The position numbers and the translations under genes were made by a program. A DNA stretch of 64,000 nt, from the NCBI RefSeq assembly GCF_001638985.1, contig NW_017265163.1, positions 124,001 through 188,000 on the forward strand, read 5' to 3'. The notes under the pieces were generated by a model that was not told where the DNA came from, did no database searches, and saw only the letters and a list, made by a program, of their open reading frames with translations. The stretch is from Phycomyces blakesleeanus NRRL 1555(-). Taxonomy: Eukaryota; Mucoromycota; Mucoromycetes; Mucorales; Phycomycetaceae. Of the stretch, positions 12,461-22,500 are shown piece by piece (the first letter of the stretch is position 1; every line of letters starts with the position of its first letter).

Positions 12461-12533
12461 GCTTCCTTAGCGCAGTTGGCAGCGCGTTAGTCTCATAATC
12501 TGAAGGTCGCCAGTTCGATCCTGGCAGGGAGCA
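12461..12533 (+). tRNA. tRNA-Met (CAT anticodon), elongator type, no intron
   Basis: The acceptor arm GCTTCCT pairs with AGGGAGC (one G-T wobble). The D-arm GCGCAGTTGGCAGCGC, anticodon loop CTCATAA and T-arm with GTTCGATC are all present. CAT reads AUG. The 3' discriminator A is at 12533. A solo LTR begins 20 bp downstream. Confidence 0.95.
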
Positions 12534-12553
12534 TTTACTTTTTTCTATGGGTT

Positions 12554-12821
12554 TGTCGTTTCCGATCTGGGTTGGTCTTTCTTTTACTATAACAAAGTCA
12601 AAAGATCAAACCTACTTGGGATCAGTGAGTATATATAAAATCAAAGAGAGAATAAAAGATACTTTTTATTGATATAAATTAAATTGTCTTATATAGTTTT
12701 CTAAACTAATACTATGCATTATCTACAATAGTTATTATATTATATTTAAATATATGGAGTGTCATTGTACTGTAGTTAATTACCATCAGATTTTATGGAT
12801 TCCTTAAAATAATATTCAACA
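12554..12821 (-). repeat. Solo LTR A, downstream of tRNA-Met
   Basis: It starts TGTCGTTTCCGATC and ends ATATTCAACA on the plus strand. Read on the minus strand it has a TATA box (CTATATAAGACAA) and a poly(A) signal (CAATAAAAAG) in the order of an LTR promoter and R region. It is the inverted homologue of 22151-22461, about 80% identical by eye. Its 3' end faces the tRNA. The flanks GGGTT and CTACT do not match, so any target duplication has decayed. Confidence 0.75.
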
Positions 12822-12825
12822 CTAC

Positions 12826-12991
12826 TGTCATTCCTGATATATGCTATCTTCCAGTTCACTGTAAACATAGCCAAATTGGTCAAGCTTTAATAATACAGGA
12901 GTAAGCAAATAAGAGAGAGAATAAAAGATGATTTTTATTATTTGATTTGGGTTATCTTATATAGTTTTTGAAATGATTATTCATATTTAGC
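12826..12991 (-). repeat. Partial LTR C of the same family, stacked behind LTR A
   Basis: It begins TGTCATTCCTGAT and carries the same TATA (CTTATATAG read on plus) and AATAAAAGATG-type signals as LTR A, in the same orientation. It is interrupted at 12992 by the start of another LTR-like sequence. Confidence 0.55.
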
Positions 12992-13290
12992 TGTCAGGAA
13001 CTGATCTGGAGAGAGATAAGGACAGAGAAAACAGAGAGAGAAATATAGATAGATTCCTTTATTAAAGAAGTTGTTTACTTGATCTTTCTATGATCAAGCT
13101 CTACGAGTATTTATACAAATATTTATGTCTGCTAATTGTGAGGGATAATTATGTGATTGGTGCTATGAGTGTTTTCTCTAAGGAAATGAATACATTGATT
13201 TGATTGATTTAATAACAATATGGTCAGAAGGGATTCTGATTGATCCAATGACTGAGACTGATTGGATGTTCCTTACATTGGCTACACTCA
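12992..13290 (-). repeat. LTR-like sequence D, right end uncertain
   Basis: It begins TGTCAGGAACTGATCTGG, resembling the starts of LTRs A and C. On the minus strand it contains a TATA box (GTATAAATACTC) and a poly(A) signal (TTTAATAAAGG) in LTR order. The right boundary is a guess near a GTTCCTTACA at about 13280; no matching duplication was found. Confidence 0.45.
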
Positions 13291-13472
13291 AGTAGTATCT
13301 AGTAATATTACAAATTATTATAAGCTGATTACAAATTTCTAAAATTACAAACTGATGAATAATAGAGTGGGTGTTGTGTTGTGGTAAAATCGAATCAAAT
13401 TGCCATAATGCCCAAATAAGAAAATCGGGATATGAAAATTTTGAAGCATTTTAAACACCAGAAAATGGAGGG

Positions 13473-13508
13473 AAATTGTGGCAAAATGAGCCCAATTTGC
13501 CACAATTT
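13473..13508. repeat. Perfect 13-bp stem hairpin near the Harbinger left end
   Basis: AAATTGTGGCAAA and TTTGCCACAATTT are perfect inverted copies around a 10-bp loop. It lies about 110 bp inside the left terminus and echoes the TTGTGG of the terminal repeat, so it may be a subterminal protein-binding site. Confidence 0.75.
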
Positions 13509-13776
13509 TTTATAGATGCCATATATACATAGCATTCAATGTTTACCAGCACAAACAAATAGATATGCAGTTTTTTATATATATTTTCAACAATTAAGCA
13601 AAATACTTCAAGTATATATATAAGATATACTTACGTACACACTTTTTACTTTATTTGTCTTTTCACTCAAATACTTTTTGGTCTTTTCCCTTATTTTCTT
13701 AAAAATGCGTACAATAAAAATGAAGCAAACAGCACAACCCACTAACAGCCAGAGCAAGTGCGTGTGATCTGCAACT

Positions 13777-14333
13777 GTGTCAGAATTCAATGGTTCAGAC
13801 GTTGATGTATCATCAAGCAGTTCTGCAGAGAAGGCTTCACGAAAGGTTCAAAAAGGCAAAGAGAAAGTCTCGACTAGTGAACGAGAACAGTGGGACATGG
13901 CTAGAGAGATTGCACTAATGCAATTGATCTACAATTGTTGCCCTTTTACCAATGATCATGGCGACAAGTCCTTGGCATGGGATGAGGTTACAGCCAATGT
14001 AAACAGTGTTGAGCACACTCATCTGCACCCACTTACAGCAAAGGGTGTCAGAGCAAGAAAGAATTTGCTGTTCAAGAAGTTGAATCTGGTTGTCAACAAA
14101 GACAATGAGAGATCCTTATCTGTGTCCAACCCACACATTCCAGAGAAACTCTTAAGACTGATATATGATGTATACACAGCCGTATGTTTAAGCAGCCATA
14201 AACGCAAAAAAAACAGTTAAGCTAATTGATTATTTCTCTCTTATAGATTATGGATTATCAAGAGTTGAAGGCTGCCAAAGACAAGGCAACCAAAATAAAA
14301 GAAAAAGAAAAAAAGACTATAACAAAAAAATAA
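13777..14333 (+). CDS. Myb/SANT-like Harbinger accessory protein
   Basis: Exon 1 is open to 14181; a 65-bp GT-AG intron (14182-14246) leads into a second exon stopping at 14333. Exon 1 has a Ser-rich N-terminus, then a SANT/trihelix-like domain: EREQWDMAREIALMQLI, SLAWDEVTANVNS, TAKGVRARKNLLFKKL. Harbinger elements encode such a protein to bring the transposase to the ends. No in-frame ATG opens the frame; the first codon, GTG, sits where ATG is expected, or a further upstream exon exists. Exon 2 ends in a Lys-rich stretch just before an A7 run. One base less there would fuse it to the 14333-14701 frame, so a frameshift in the homopolymer is possible. Confidence 0.65.
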
Positions 14334-14701
14334 TGGCCATTGCAACATATGGCCAGGAAAACTTAAGCGGTAATGACGACAGCTCTGACTCTGACTCTGA
14401 CTCTGACTCTGACGTCTCTCATGACAGGAAAAATCCCCAATCTTCAAGCATGGCCAACAAGTCTGCGAGTCTTTTGAAGCAACAGTTAGACATTCTTCAA
14501 CAACAACAGCACACCAACAATCTTGTACTGGAGGAGTTAAAGAAAACAAGTCAGTCAAATGCAGTTCTTGCTGAATCAAATCAGACAATTGCTGATTCAA
14601 ATAAGGCCATTGCCAAATCTAATTCAACTCTTGCTAAATCTCTTTTGACAATTGCTGACTCTATTTCTGCCTTTGTTGAATCTTATAAAAATAACAAGTA
14701 A
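14333..14701 (+). CDS. Ser-Asp repeat and coiled-coil tail, probably the C-terminal part of the Myb-like protein
   Basis: It opens MAIATYGQENLSGNDD, then (SD)5 encoded by CTGACT repeats, then a Gln-rich coiled coil (LLKQQLDILQQQQHTNN), then degenerate repeats of ADSNKAIAKSN type. It directly follows the Myb-like exon in the neighbouring frame, with an A7 run between. It is most simply the C-terminus of the same protein, split by a 1-base shift or reached by a different splice. It could instead be a separate short protein. Confidence 0.45.
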   Translation: MAIATYGQENLSGNDDSSDSDSDSDSDVSHDRKNPQSSSMANKSASLLKQQLDILQQQQHTNNLVLEELKKTSQSNAVLAESNQTIADSNKAIAKSNSTLAKSLLTIADSISAFVESYKNNK

Positions 14702-14821
14702 ATATATAATACATTTACTCTATTTTCAAGTTTACAAGTATTTGAATTGTTTTATTGCTTATCAGGAACAGTGATGGTTTCTACTAAATTTGATGCATTG
14801 TTCAAAATAGTTTTGTAGTTA

Positions 14822-16276
14822 TCAATAGTGTCCTGGTTGGCGTTCATACATAAGACCTTTGATATAATCATGGATATTTGGCGGCTGAAGCTTAAAAAGT
14901 TTAGAGCCTGCTGAGTCATTAATACACATATGAGAGTTCTTGAAAAGAGTTGACAGGATGTATATTGTTGCTGGCTTTGTGTTTGCAAATATCTTCATTC
15001 CATAGTTGTACTTGCAGAATTTAAATAACTGCGACACCTTTCCAAATTCTATCTCAACTTGAATTCTGATTTTTCTCATTGATTTTTTGATTTTTTTTCA
15101 GCTCTAAGCATATAAGCAACAATATCATATTACGATTGTTAAACAAAAGACAATTTTACAGGATGTATGTCTTTTTTTCCAATATCTTACTATCATTGTT
15201 GGCTTCACTTAAAGGAAAAGATTTGTAAACTTTATCTGATTTAGGGTAAGCCATATCTCCATATACTATATATTCGAATGGAACATTGTTATCCTTGGAA
15301 ATATGATCAAGATGCGCAATTAGACGATCTAATGTTTTTGACTTGTCAAATATTCTAGCATCATGAGTAGATTCAATGAACGAACCAACCAAGCTGCTAG
15401 TAATATCATCGGGTATTGCAATAGTCTGGTACTTAATACAATGTATATGCTACTCAATAAAAAAAGTTGTTATTATACAATCAAGCAAAGAATTAGTGTT
15501 ATGAAATAATTCACTAGTCATTTTCAAAATCCAATAATTACCTTCCAGCTGTTATAAACCAGTTTCTGATCTTTGTAAGAACTTGGACAGGAAGCTTTTT
15601 GCATAGTGCCATCCACAAAGCCAACAACATTTGGGAAGGTCTTTCCTAAAACAGTTTATGTCATTAGTAAAGTCCCATTATATCAGTAAGTAGAGCAATA
15701 AAAGAAATACATGATAATAATATTACTTTTTTTGTGTATAGCTTTTGCAAACCACTTACAGTTTTCAGAAGAAAACTAGTGAGTGTCAAACTCGAGTTCA
15801 TTTTTGAATTTATTTAGCAACAATTCAGTAAACTTGTTCACTATTAAACCTAGTGTCTTGGCAGACATGCCCCATACACTTTCCATTATAGTATATTTTT
15901 GTAGGAAAGTATACCGGTACAAAATCAAAGTGAAAGCAAATTCTCTTTCAACACGGACAGTGTAACTTTTGCTACATTTAAATTCTAAATATAAAGGCAG
16001 GTTCATTGTATCACACATTGTCTTGATCTAATATAAATAAAAAAGTTAGCTATTAATAATATTACCGCAACAAAAGCTGTTTATCAACATGTATATTACT
16101 TCAGATAGAGTAAATCTAAACTCTTTCTTGCATGTATCATCACTTAGTGTCTCTAAATCAATTCTTGCAAGCTTTTTTTTTCTTGTTTCTTTGTTTAGAA
16201 CAATTAGCTTTAACATCAAGCATACAGGCAATTCCAGCAGCAATCTTACGGGGACGTCATTTTCAGGATGGGGCAC
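14822..16276 (-). pseudogene. PIF/Harbinger DDE transposase (DDE_Tnp_4 type)
   Basis: Several exons on the minus strand line up with a Harbinger transposase. The N-terminal segment is at 16276-16050. A helical segment (15.78-16.02 kb) follows an intron. The first catalytic Asp is in VVGFVDGTMQ (about 15640). HCIKYQTIAIPDD and the second Asp region SFIESTHDARIFD lie near 15430-15330. YGDMAYP (about 15260) marks a GD.aYP motif. The final Glu is in RIQVEIEFG (about 15050), and the tail ends at 14822. An in-frame TAG after FDTH near 15780 would revert to Gln by one transition. The N-terminal end runs into the inverted motif that seems to bound the inserted MULE, so the first exon may lie beyond 21836. 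Exon joins near the N-terminus were not fully resolved. Confidence 0.68.
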
Positions 16277-16290
16277 TACTTTTTTTTGCC
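16253..16290 (+). repeat. Inverted motif, left copy (candidate MULE end)
   Basis: It begins GGGGACGTCATTTTCAGG and continues ATGGGGCACTAC. The inverse complement is present at 21806-21836 with two changes, and a diverged direct copy starts at 21298. The adjoining AATCTTA (left) and AATATTA (right) might be a decayed target duplication. Confidence 0.55.
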
Positions 16291-16558
16291 GGACTAATTC
16301 GTTGTGACTACTTGTCCAAGGTCCGAGGTATTTTCTCCAATCCTTCAGGGCAAAACGATGTGTCCTGAAATTCTCAGCTCAATATTTAAATATAAAACCT
16401 TCTTTTCTATTCTATACTCATCTCGTAAGAGCTACTAATCAATTGCACTTAAAAATATTATTTTTTTCTCGGAGATAGTAAAGAGATTAATTTGCTCATT
16501 GCAGATTAGCAATTAGAAATCATGATGTTAATAAGTATTCTCTAGAAATCACTTCAAT

Positions 16559-18526
16559 ATGAATCCTATCAATAAAGAAATCCGCTTTTTCAATGGAAAG
16601 GAACATTATCCTGTCCAACAACCTCTTCCTGTCTCACCAGTTAATGGTTACAGTGACATGACAATGACAATTTCAAAGATGCAGGAATATGCACTTGCCA
16701 ACAATTTTGCACTTATAACTAGAGATAGTAAACCAACTCGAGTGTATTTGAAGTGTGCCAAGGGTGGTCATTATAAGAACACACGGAATATTGAAGACAG
16801 TGAATGCAAGAGAATTCCGTCTAGTAGAAAGACTGGATGCCCCTATCTCTTGAAAATATCATACAAGAAGGCCACTAAAGAATATCTTTTTTTGAAAGCC
16901 ACCAATGAGATTGAAGACTACCACAATCACCCTCTTGATAATGACTGCCTGGAATCTACCTTGAAAGGTTGTTTGTCAAAGGTTACTGTCGATGATGCTA
17001 GGGAAATCATGAAGCTTGTTGAGACCAAAACCAAGACTCGTGAGATCCAAAAGGCAATCAATGAAGAGGACAATGTCAGCCACAAGTTGTATGTGAATGA
17101 CATTAACAATATCAAGGCTGCTTTTGCTCGTGCTACTGCTTCCACTTCTCAGGATGCAGGTACTGAACTTGTTAAAACCATGGAAGCTAAGGGATATCTT
17201 GTATGCTATGACGCCAGCAAATATGGATCTCTTGAAAGAGTATTTTTCTCACACCCAAAGATGCTAGAAAGAGCCCGTCGCTTTCCAGAAGTCATGGCCG
17301 TTGATGCCACCTACTCAACCAATAATTTGGAAATGCCTCTTGTATGCGTGGAAGGTGTCCATAACCTCGGGGGAGACACTCTTAAATCGTTTCCCATTGC
17401 CATCGCCTGGGTTTCGAATGAGAAACAGACAACCTACGTTTGGTTCCTTGAGCAGCTCAAGGCACTTGTTTTTGAGAATAAGAAAAGCAGTTCTCTATTT
17501 GTAACAGACAAATGTATGGCCTTAATGAATGCACTTGACATTGTATTCCCAAAAAATGTCAAATTGCTATGCTACTGGCATATGTTGAATAGCGTTGAGA
17601 TAGCTTTTGCTGGAAAACTCAAGTCAGTTGCAGAGAAAGAGGTCCTTATGGAGTATGTGAACTCCATGATTCACAGCAGTACCAGAAGGGATTTCGAGGT
17701 TGCGTTGATGAAGTTCAATGCAGTATCTTCTGGTTGTGAAGTAGACGAAGGAGGGTCCAAGATAGATGTATTGGTTTACTTTGCCAAAAGATGAATAAAG
17801 TGCCAGGAGAAGTGGGCAGGATACCTGACCAGTCAGCAAATGCATTTTGGGTGTACAACTATCTGGAGAGTCAAGAGCGCACACCAAGCTTTGAAAAGAG
17901 GGATATCAGTAATTTCGTCTTTTGGGCTTGCATTTGAAGCTGTCAACTCCTATGTAGACAAGCTCAAAAGAGACTTCAATGCTATAAAAATCAGGGAATC
18001 GACAACTGTTGATGTCTTGGTTGGCTGCAACAAGCAGCTTTCTAGACTTTTTATGAAAGTCTCTAAGAGAGCATTGCTTGTTATTGATCAAGAACTTCGC
18101 TTGATCAATAGAGACAATGAATTTTGTTATTGCAAAAACAGGTTTGAGTTCGGCTTGCCCTGCAGACACTTGCTGCCAGCTGGAAGGGAGCTCACCCTTG
18201 ATGATGTTCCTGAAAGATGGATCATAAACTCTGTTCTAAAAGAGACATCTTTTGAGGAAAGTTGTACAGCACACATAATTGCCGAGAGGCCAGAAGAGTG
18301 GATACAAGAGATTGTAAAGCTTGAGACTCTTTTCCGCTCTTGTGAGGGCAGCCAGCAAGTGGCCAACCTCCTTCAAAAGATCAAGAAGGTTACTTCTGAA
18401 TTCGAAGGCAAAACTGGGCACCCTTCGATTAACTTTCAAGCCCCAGAAAAAATTAAATATCCTGGCAAAAGAAAGGGTGGTGCACGTCCCAAATACCTTC
18501 CCAAAGACTTTGGTCGGGCAAACTAG
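16559..18526 (+). pseudogene. Mutator-like (MULE) transposase with SWIM zinc finger, one in-frame TGA
   Basis: The ATG at 16559 opens a frame running to 18526, broken only by a TGA at 17792-17794; upstream and downstream parts are in the same frame (411 and 243 codons). The N-terminus has a FAR1/WRKY-GCM1-like finger (C..C ..DYHNHPLD, near 16760-16940). The MULE core includes FPEVMAVDATYSTNNLEMPL (first Asp), SLFVTDKCMALMNAL (second Asp) and LLCYWHMLNSVE. After the TGA comes YLTSQQMHFG..SAHQALKR. A SWIM finger (CYCKNRFEFGLPCRHLL) lies at about 18120-18175. The C-terminal Lys/Gly-rich tail ends at a TAG, after which the frame stays open into an intron, so the original protein may have continued into the OTU-like part. 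Both stops can be explained by single transitions. Confidence 0.85.
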
Positions 18527-18601
18527 AGGAAGATCAGTGTTTCGTCTGATCATGTAAGATAAAAAAAATATAACATAACAAAGTACTAATATGTATCTTG
18601 A

Positions 18602-19857
18602 AATACTAGGCCGGCCTTAAGACAATGGTTAGGTTAAGAGCTAGAACAAGAGATGGAAAGCCTGCAGCTACACAAAAAACGAAAAACAACAAAAAACAAA
18701 ACAAAAGCAAAAAAGAGCCTCTTGACCTAAGTAAGATGCTTTTTTATTTTACATATAATTGAGTTTATGAAAAAGAATCTTGTCATATATTTACATACAT
18801 TTTTTAGTTGATGCTACCAAAAACAAAATAAAACAAATTAAAAAAGAGCCTCTTGACCCAGGTAATATGTGCTTTTATTTTATAGTGTAATTGAATTCAT
18901 GAAAAGGAATCTAACCTTATACTAATATGCTTTTTAGTCAATGCCACCAAAAACAAAACAAAAAAATAAAACAAGAGCCTCTCGACCCAGGTAATATTCT
19001 TTCTCATTTTTCAGTGTAATTGAATCCATAAAGAGAAATATTGTTGTATACTTATATGCTCTTTAGTCGATGCCACAAAAGAAATAGGGTTTAAAAGATC
19101 CGCTACGGCTCAAGAAGATTACCAATATGACTATCGCACCTCTGTTGGCAAGAGGGTTAAATTTCAGCCTGGTTTTCCTGTCTCTCATGAGATAGTTGAT
19201 GACGTTAAGAGTGGGTTTAACCCTACTTCTGATGGATGGTGTGGTTTTTGGGCCCTTGCCCATTTGATCTATAAAGATCAAGAAAAATTCTCTCTTGTGA
19301 AAAGAGATATGCTTGCTACCCTTCCAAAATACAGCAGCATTTACGCCAGCACGTTTGGAACTGATGTCAAGCAATTAGAAGACATTATAAAGCATGGTTC
19401 TGATCTCTGCATCACCAACTCCAACTCCAACTCCAACTCCAACTTCATCCCAGTGTGTTTAGATGCCAGTATGTGGTTTAGCACACCTGACTGTGCTCAA
19501 CTAGCTGCGGACACCTATAAGCAACCAGTCTGTGTCTACTCAGACAACCCCAACACCCCTTCCATATTGTTCCTTCCCTTCACCCTTCCCAAAAACATAT
19601 CCAAACATCAACAACCTCTGATTTTCAATCATGTTAACAATAACCACTGGACAACAGTACACCTCTCCCGCAATATCTCAAGGAAATGGCTAACCATTCC
19701 TGAGTTATTCTTTTTGGGTTGTGTCAGAAACCAGATTCCTGACAACTTTGATACTTACTGGAACAAGTTTAAAGAGTTCAATAAGTATGATTGTAGAAAT
19801 GCGATGTTCTCTTTTCTTTCTGATCAAGAGGAACATGTTGATTTCACTATAACATAA
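18602..19857 (+). CDS. OTU-like cysteine protease part of the MULE, multi-exon
   Basis: An exon from 18602 (open from the preceding AG) continues through two or three mini-exons into a long exon from 19076 to 19857. The last exon has TSDGWCGFWALAHLIY, the Asp-Gly-x-Cys-Gly-Phe active-site nucleophile of OTU proteases, and later NHVNNNHWTTVHL, which supplies the catalytic His. Fungal and plant MULEs are known to carry OTU or ULP protease domains. It includes an Asn-Ser repeat from (AACTCC)n near 19423. It may be the C-terminus of the upstream transposase (the frame is open across 18527-18553 after the TAG) or a separate protein from the ATG at 18624. The middle mini-exon of the series is out of frame unless skipped. 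Confidence 0.62.
18700..19075 (+). repeat. Tandemly repeated mini-exon plus intron units
   Basis: Three consecutive units of about 125-130 bp each hold an exon-like block (GATGCTACCAAAAACAAA .. GAGCCTCTTGACCCAG) followed by a GT-AG intron of about 75 bp with the same internal sequence (TGTAATTGAATTCAT). Introns run 18732-18806, 18861-18936 and 18990-19065, approximately. The exon blocks are 54 and 53 bp, so one is in frame and the other has lost a base. Confidence 0.75.
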
Positions 19858-21297
19858 TCTTTTTTTCTTCTTTTTTTCTTTTATTTTTATTATATTTTTC
19901 TTTATACTTCATTAGCTGGACAACTTATTATTTATATGCTCATTTACTCTTATATTTTATTAGCTAGACAATCTTTTTTTTTATCTTTATAAATCTTATC
20001 AATCTGTTTCTTTGTGTCAACATAAGCTATCTATCACTTGTGGGTTAAATGACTCTCCGCTCTGTTTTTTCATAGAAATCATTCGTGGGAAGTACTTTAC
20101 CCTATGAGTTACACATATATCCAGCGAATTAAAAAGTATAAATGTTGGGTGGTGTTACACAGATAGAGCCAAACTATCTTCGAATATGTCATATTATGCA
20201 TTTGCATCTATTTATTTCATCAATTCAAGTCTTGGCTCTCTATAACTTTGGATCCAAGTAGTGTATAGATATATGTATGGGTTCTAGGATTTTTAGTTGA
20301 ATTGAAAAGGTCGATCATGAGAAAACTAACGTAATATCTCAAAAATTTGCTTTTTTTCAATAAAATAAAATATTGTATTTGCTTGTAGAATCACTTTTTT
20401 CTCATTTGTTTTCTATGAAACTTTTACTGGATTCATATGTTATTTGAATATATGCAATTAAAAACTTTTTTTGGTCTTATATGAATATTTTTTATTTTTT
20501 TGTATTTTTGATAAAATATCTCATATACATGTTGTAAGGAAATGATAGAAAGAGTTTTTACACAAGAAATAAAAATAAAAAATAAAAAATAAAAACATGA
20601 ATTTTGTAAATATATATTTGCTTAACTTCTATGCAAACTTTCTTAGGCATAAAAGGCTTCATTACCTTTATATCCATTATGAAAGTTTTTGAAAAAAATA
20701 CAAATTATATGGATTATAATCTTTTCCACTTAAATCACACAAAATGAAAACATATGATTTATGTCTCAAGTTAAATCGTGAAAATATGACTCATTAGCAG
20801 TCACAGATATGTGATTTGTTGACGGGAGCCAAATAAATCTTATATCTTACAAATACTCAATTTTAGTTACCATTTTTGTATAATAAGTTGATTCTATTTT
20901 TGCTTCTTTGTCTTATAATATTATATCATAATTATAGTAAGAAGTAAACTTATTAGTATTTAACTATTAATTATGACTCTAAGTAGCTGCCACTTTATCT
21001 AATATATATTTTTTTAATGTAAACTACATTTATTCTACAATTATTAGATATACTTTTTAATATATGCAAAATTAATTAATACTATATGTATTCTCAGACA
21101 TTTTTGCGACTTTGTTTTTCTTTTCTGAAGAAGATTTAGCAGTTTTTATTAGTATTTATCTTAAATAAGTATTAACAAAAGGTAATGTTTATTACATTAA
21201 AGGATATTATAAGCCTAATAAAGTATTTAGTAAAGAAATTTCAAATTTTATAAGGTATTTTTTCAATAGGCAAGATATGAAAAGTCATGACTTTTGG
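19858..21297. other. Non-coding AT-rich interior of the nested element
   Basis: No gene is supported. It contains T-rich runs directly after the OTU exon (likely 3' UTR) and plain AT-rich sequence. Confidence 0.5.
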
Positions 21298-21836
21298 GGG
21301 ACAACGTTTCCAGGGTAGGGCACAATATTTTCTATTAGGATATAATGTCTTGAAGTAACATGTTAGATAGTTTTTTATTATTCTATATATATATCAGTTA
21401 ATTTATTACATATAGTATAAAACTTTAAATATAGAATTATATATATAAAACAATGCTTTTATATTTAGTCAAAGCTATTTTTTTATATGAGATTTTTTAT
21501 TATCATTTTGCCCAAAAACAGGTCGTGCCTCCTAAAGAAGAAGAGGTATATGCCTGGAGACAGTTTGATGAATGCACAAAGTTTGGGAGCAATTTAGTGA
21601 ACTAATACACATGAGTGGAGAAGGAAAAGACATAATTACATAGAGGAAAGAAGCATAGAAAAAGCTATTATCCTATCTTGTATAAAAGTATCTTTATTAT
21701 GATAAGTATGAATCCTTAGGGACCAGATATAATTATTTGATACCGGACAGCAAGTCACAATTTGTGGTCTGGTAAAATCAAAACAACGTTTCCCATCAAA
21801 AAGGTAGTGCCCCATCCTGAAAATGTTGTCCCCCTA
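21298..21836. repeat. Segment bounded by inverted copies of the GGGGACAAC motif
   Basis: The left side starts GGGGACAACGTTTCCAGG; the right side ends with the inverse of GGGGACAACATTTTCAGG. This 539-bp piece could be a MITE-like derivative, or the right end of the MULE with a duplicated terminus. Confidence 0.45.
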
Positions 21837-22150
21837 ATATTAGCGCAATTCCAACAAGTGCTCCAACAAGCATTTTTAGATAGCTTATATGGTGTATTAC
21901 ATGTGTGAATGTGTATAAACAAGAAAGAAAGAAATATAATTTTGTGGAAATTAAAAAAAATCTGCAGCAATTTGAAAGTAGAGTGCCCATAGGCTGAAAT
22001 ACAAAAATTTAAATCAAGTGATAAGATTTTGACAAATATAGCAGTAGGCACTTTGCCACAACACAACACCCACTCTAATCATTCTAATTCCTGCTTCTTT
22101 TGTAATAACAAGTCACTATAACTTGTATCACAAAAATTAAGCATGATACT

Positions 22151-22461
22151 TGTCGGACATTATTTTGATGAATCCGTAAAATCTGAAGATAGTTAACCGC
22201 AGTACTTCTTTATGCGCAGTAATATCTTCCTGAGCATTAACCGCAGTATAATGACTATTTCTTTAATTAAATATAAATAATAACTACTGCGGATAATGCG
22301 CAGTATTAGTTTAGAAAACTATATAAGACAATTCAATTCATATCAATAAAAAGTATCTTTGATCCTCTCTTTGATTTTACGTATACTCCTTGATCCCCAG
22401 TGGGTTTGACCTTTTGACTTTGTTATAGTAAAAGGAAGACCAACCCAGATCAGGAACGGCA
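22151..22461 (+). repeat. Solo LTR B, downstream of tRNA-Ala
   Basis: It starts TGTCGGACATTATT and ends GGAACGGCA. It contains a TATA box (CTATATAAGACAATTC) and a poly(A) signal (TCAATAAAAAG). It is the inverted homologue of LTR A at 12554-12821. Its 3' end lies 39 bp from the 3' end of the tRNA-Ala gene, the same relative orientation as LTR A to tRNA-Met. U3 holds several GCGCAGTA/CCGCAGTA repeats. Flanks ATACT and CACTA do not match. Confidence 0.75.
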
Positions 22462-22500
22462 CACTACTCCGCTAAAAAATTCCAGATCGAGAATGAAAAA

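Larger units (their letters stand above)
13364..22076. mobile_element. PIF/Harbinger element, apparently split by a nested MULE
   Basis: Both ends carry the inverted repeat AGAGTGGGTGTTGTGTTG, identical over 21 bp, flanked by the 3-bp direct repeat AAT (13361-13363 and 22077-22079). The left 2.9 kb holds the two genes typical of Harbinger elements: a Myb/SANT-like protein (+) and a DDE transposase (-). The remaining 5.6 kb holds a MULE transposase with an OTU-like protease domain, bounded by inverted copies of GGGGAC..CATTTTCAGG. Without the MULE segment the Harbinger element would be about 3.1 kb, a normal size. The nesting is an inference. Confidence 0.7.

Noticed and set aside
17792..17794. 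TGA read as a sense codon (altered code or readthrough) in the MULE and tnp2 genes
   Set aside because: TAA and TAG also interrupt the same kinds of genes, so one reassigned codon cannot explain them. The four host genes end in TAA and give no support for recoding.
12554..22461. LTRs A and B as the two ends of one 9.9-kb retrotransposon
   Set aside because: They are in opposite orientation, while the two LTRs of an element are direct repeats, and no gag, protease, integrase or LTR-type reverse transcriptase lies between them.
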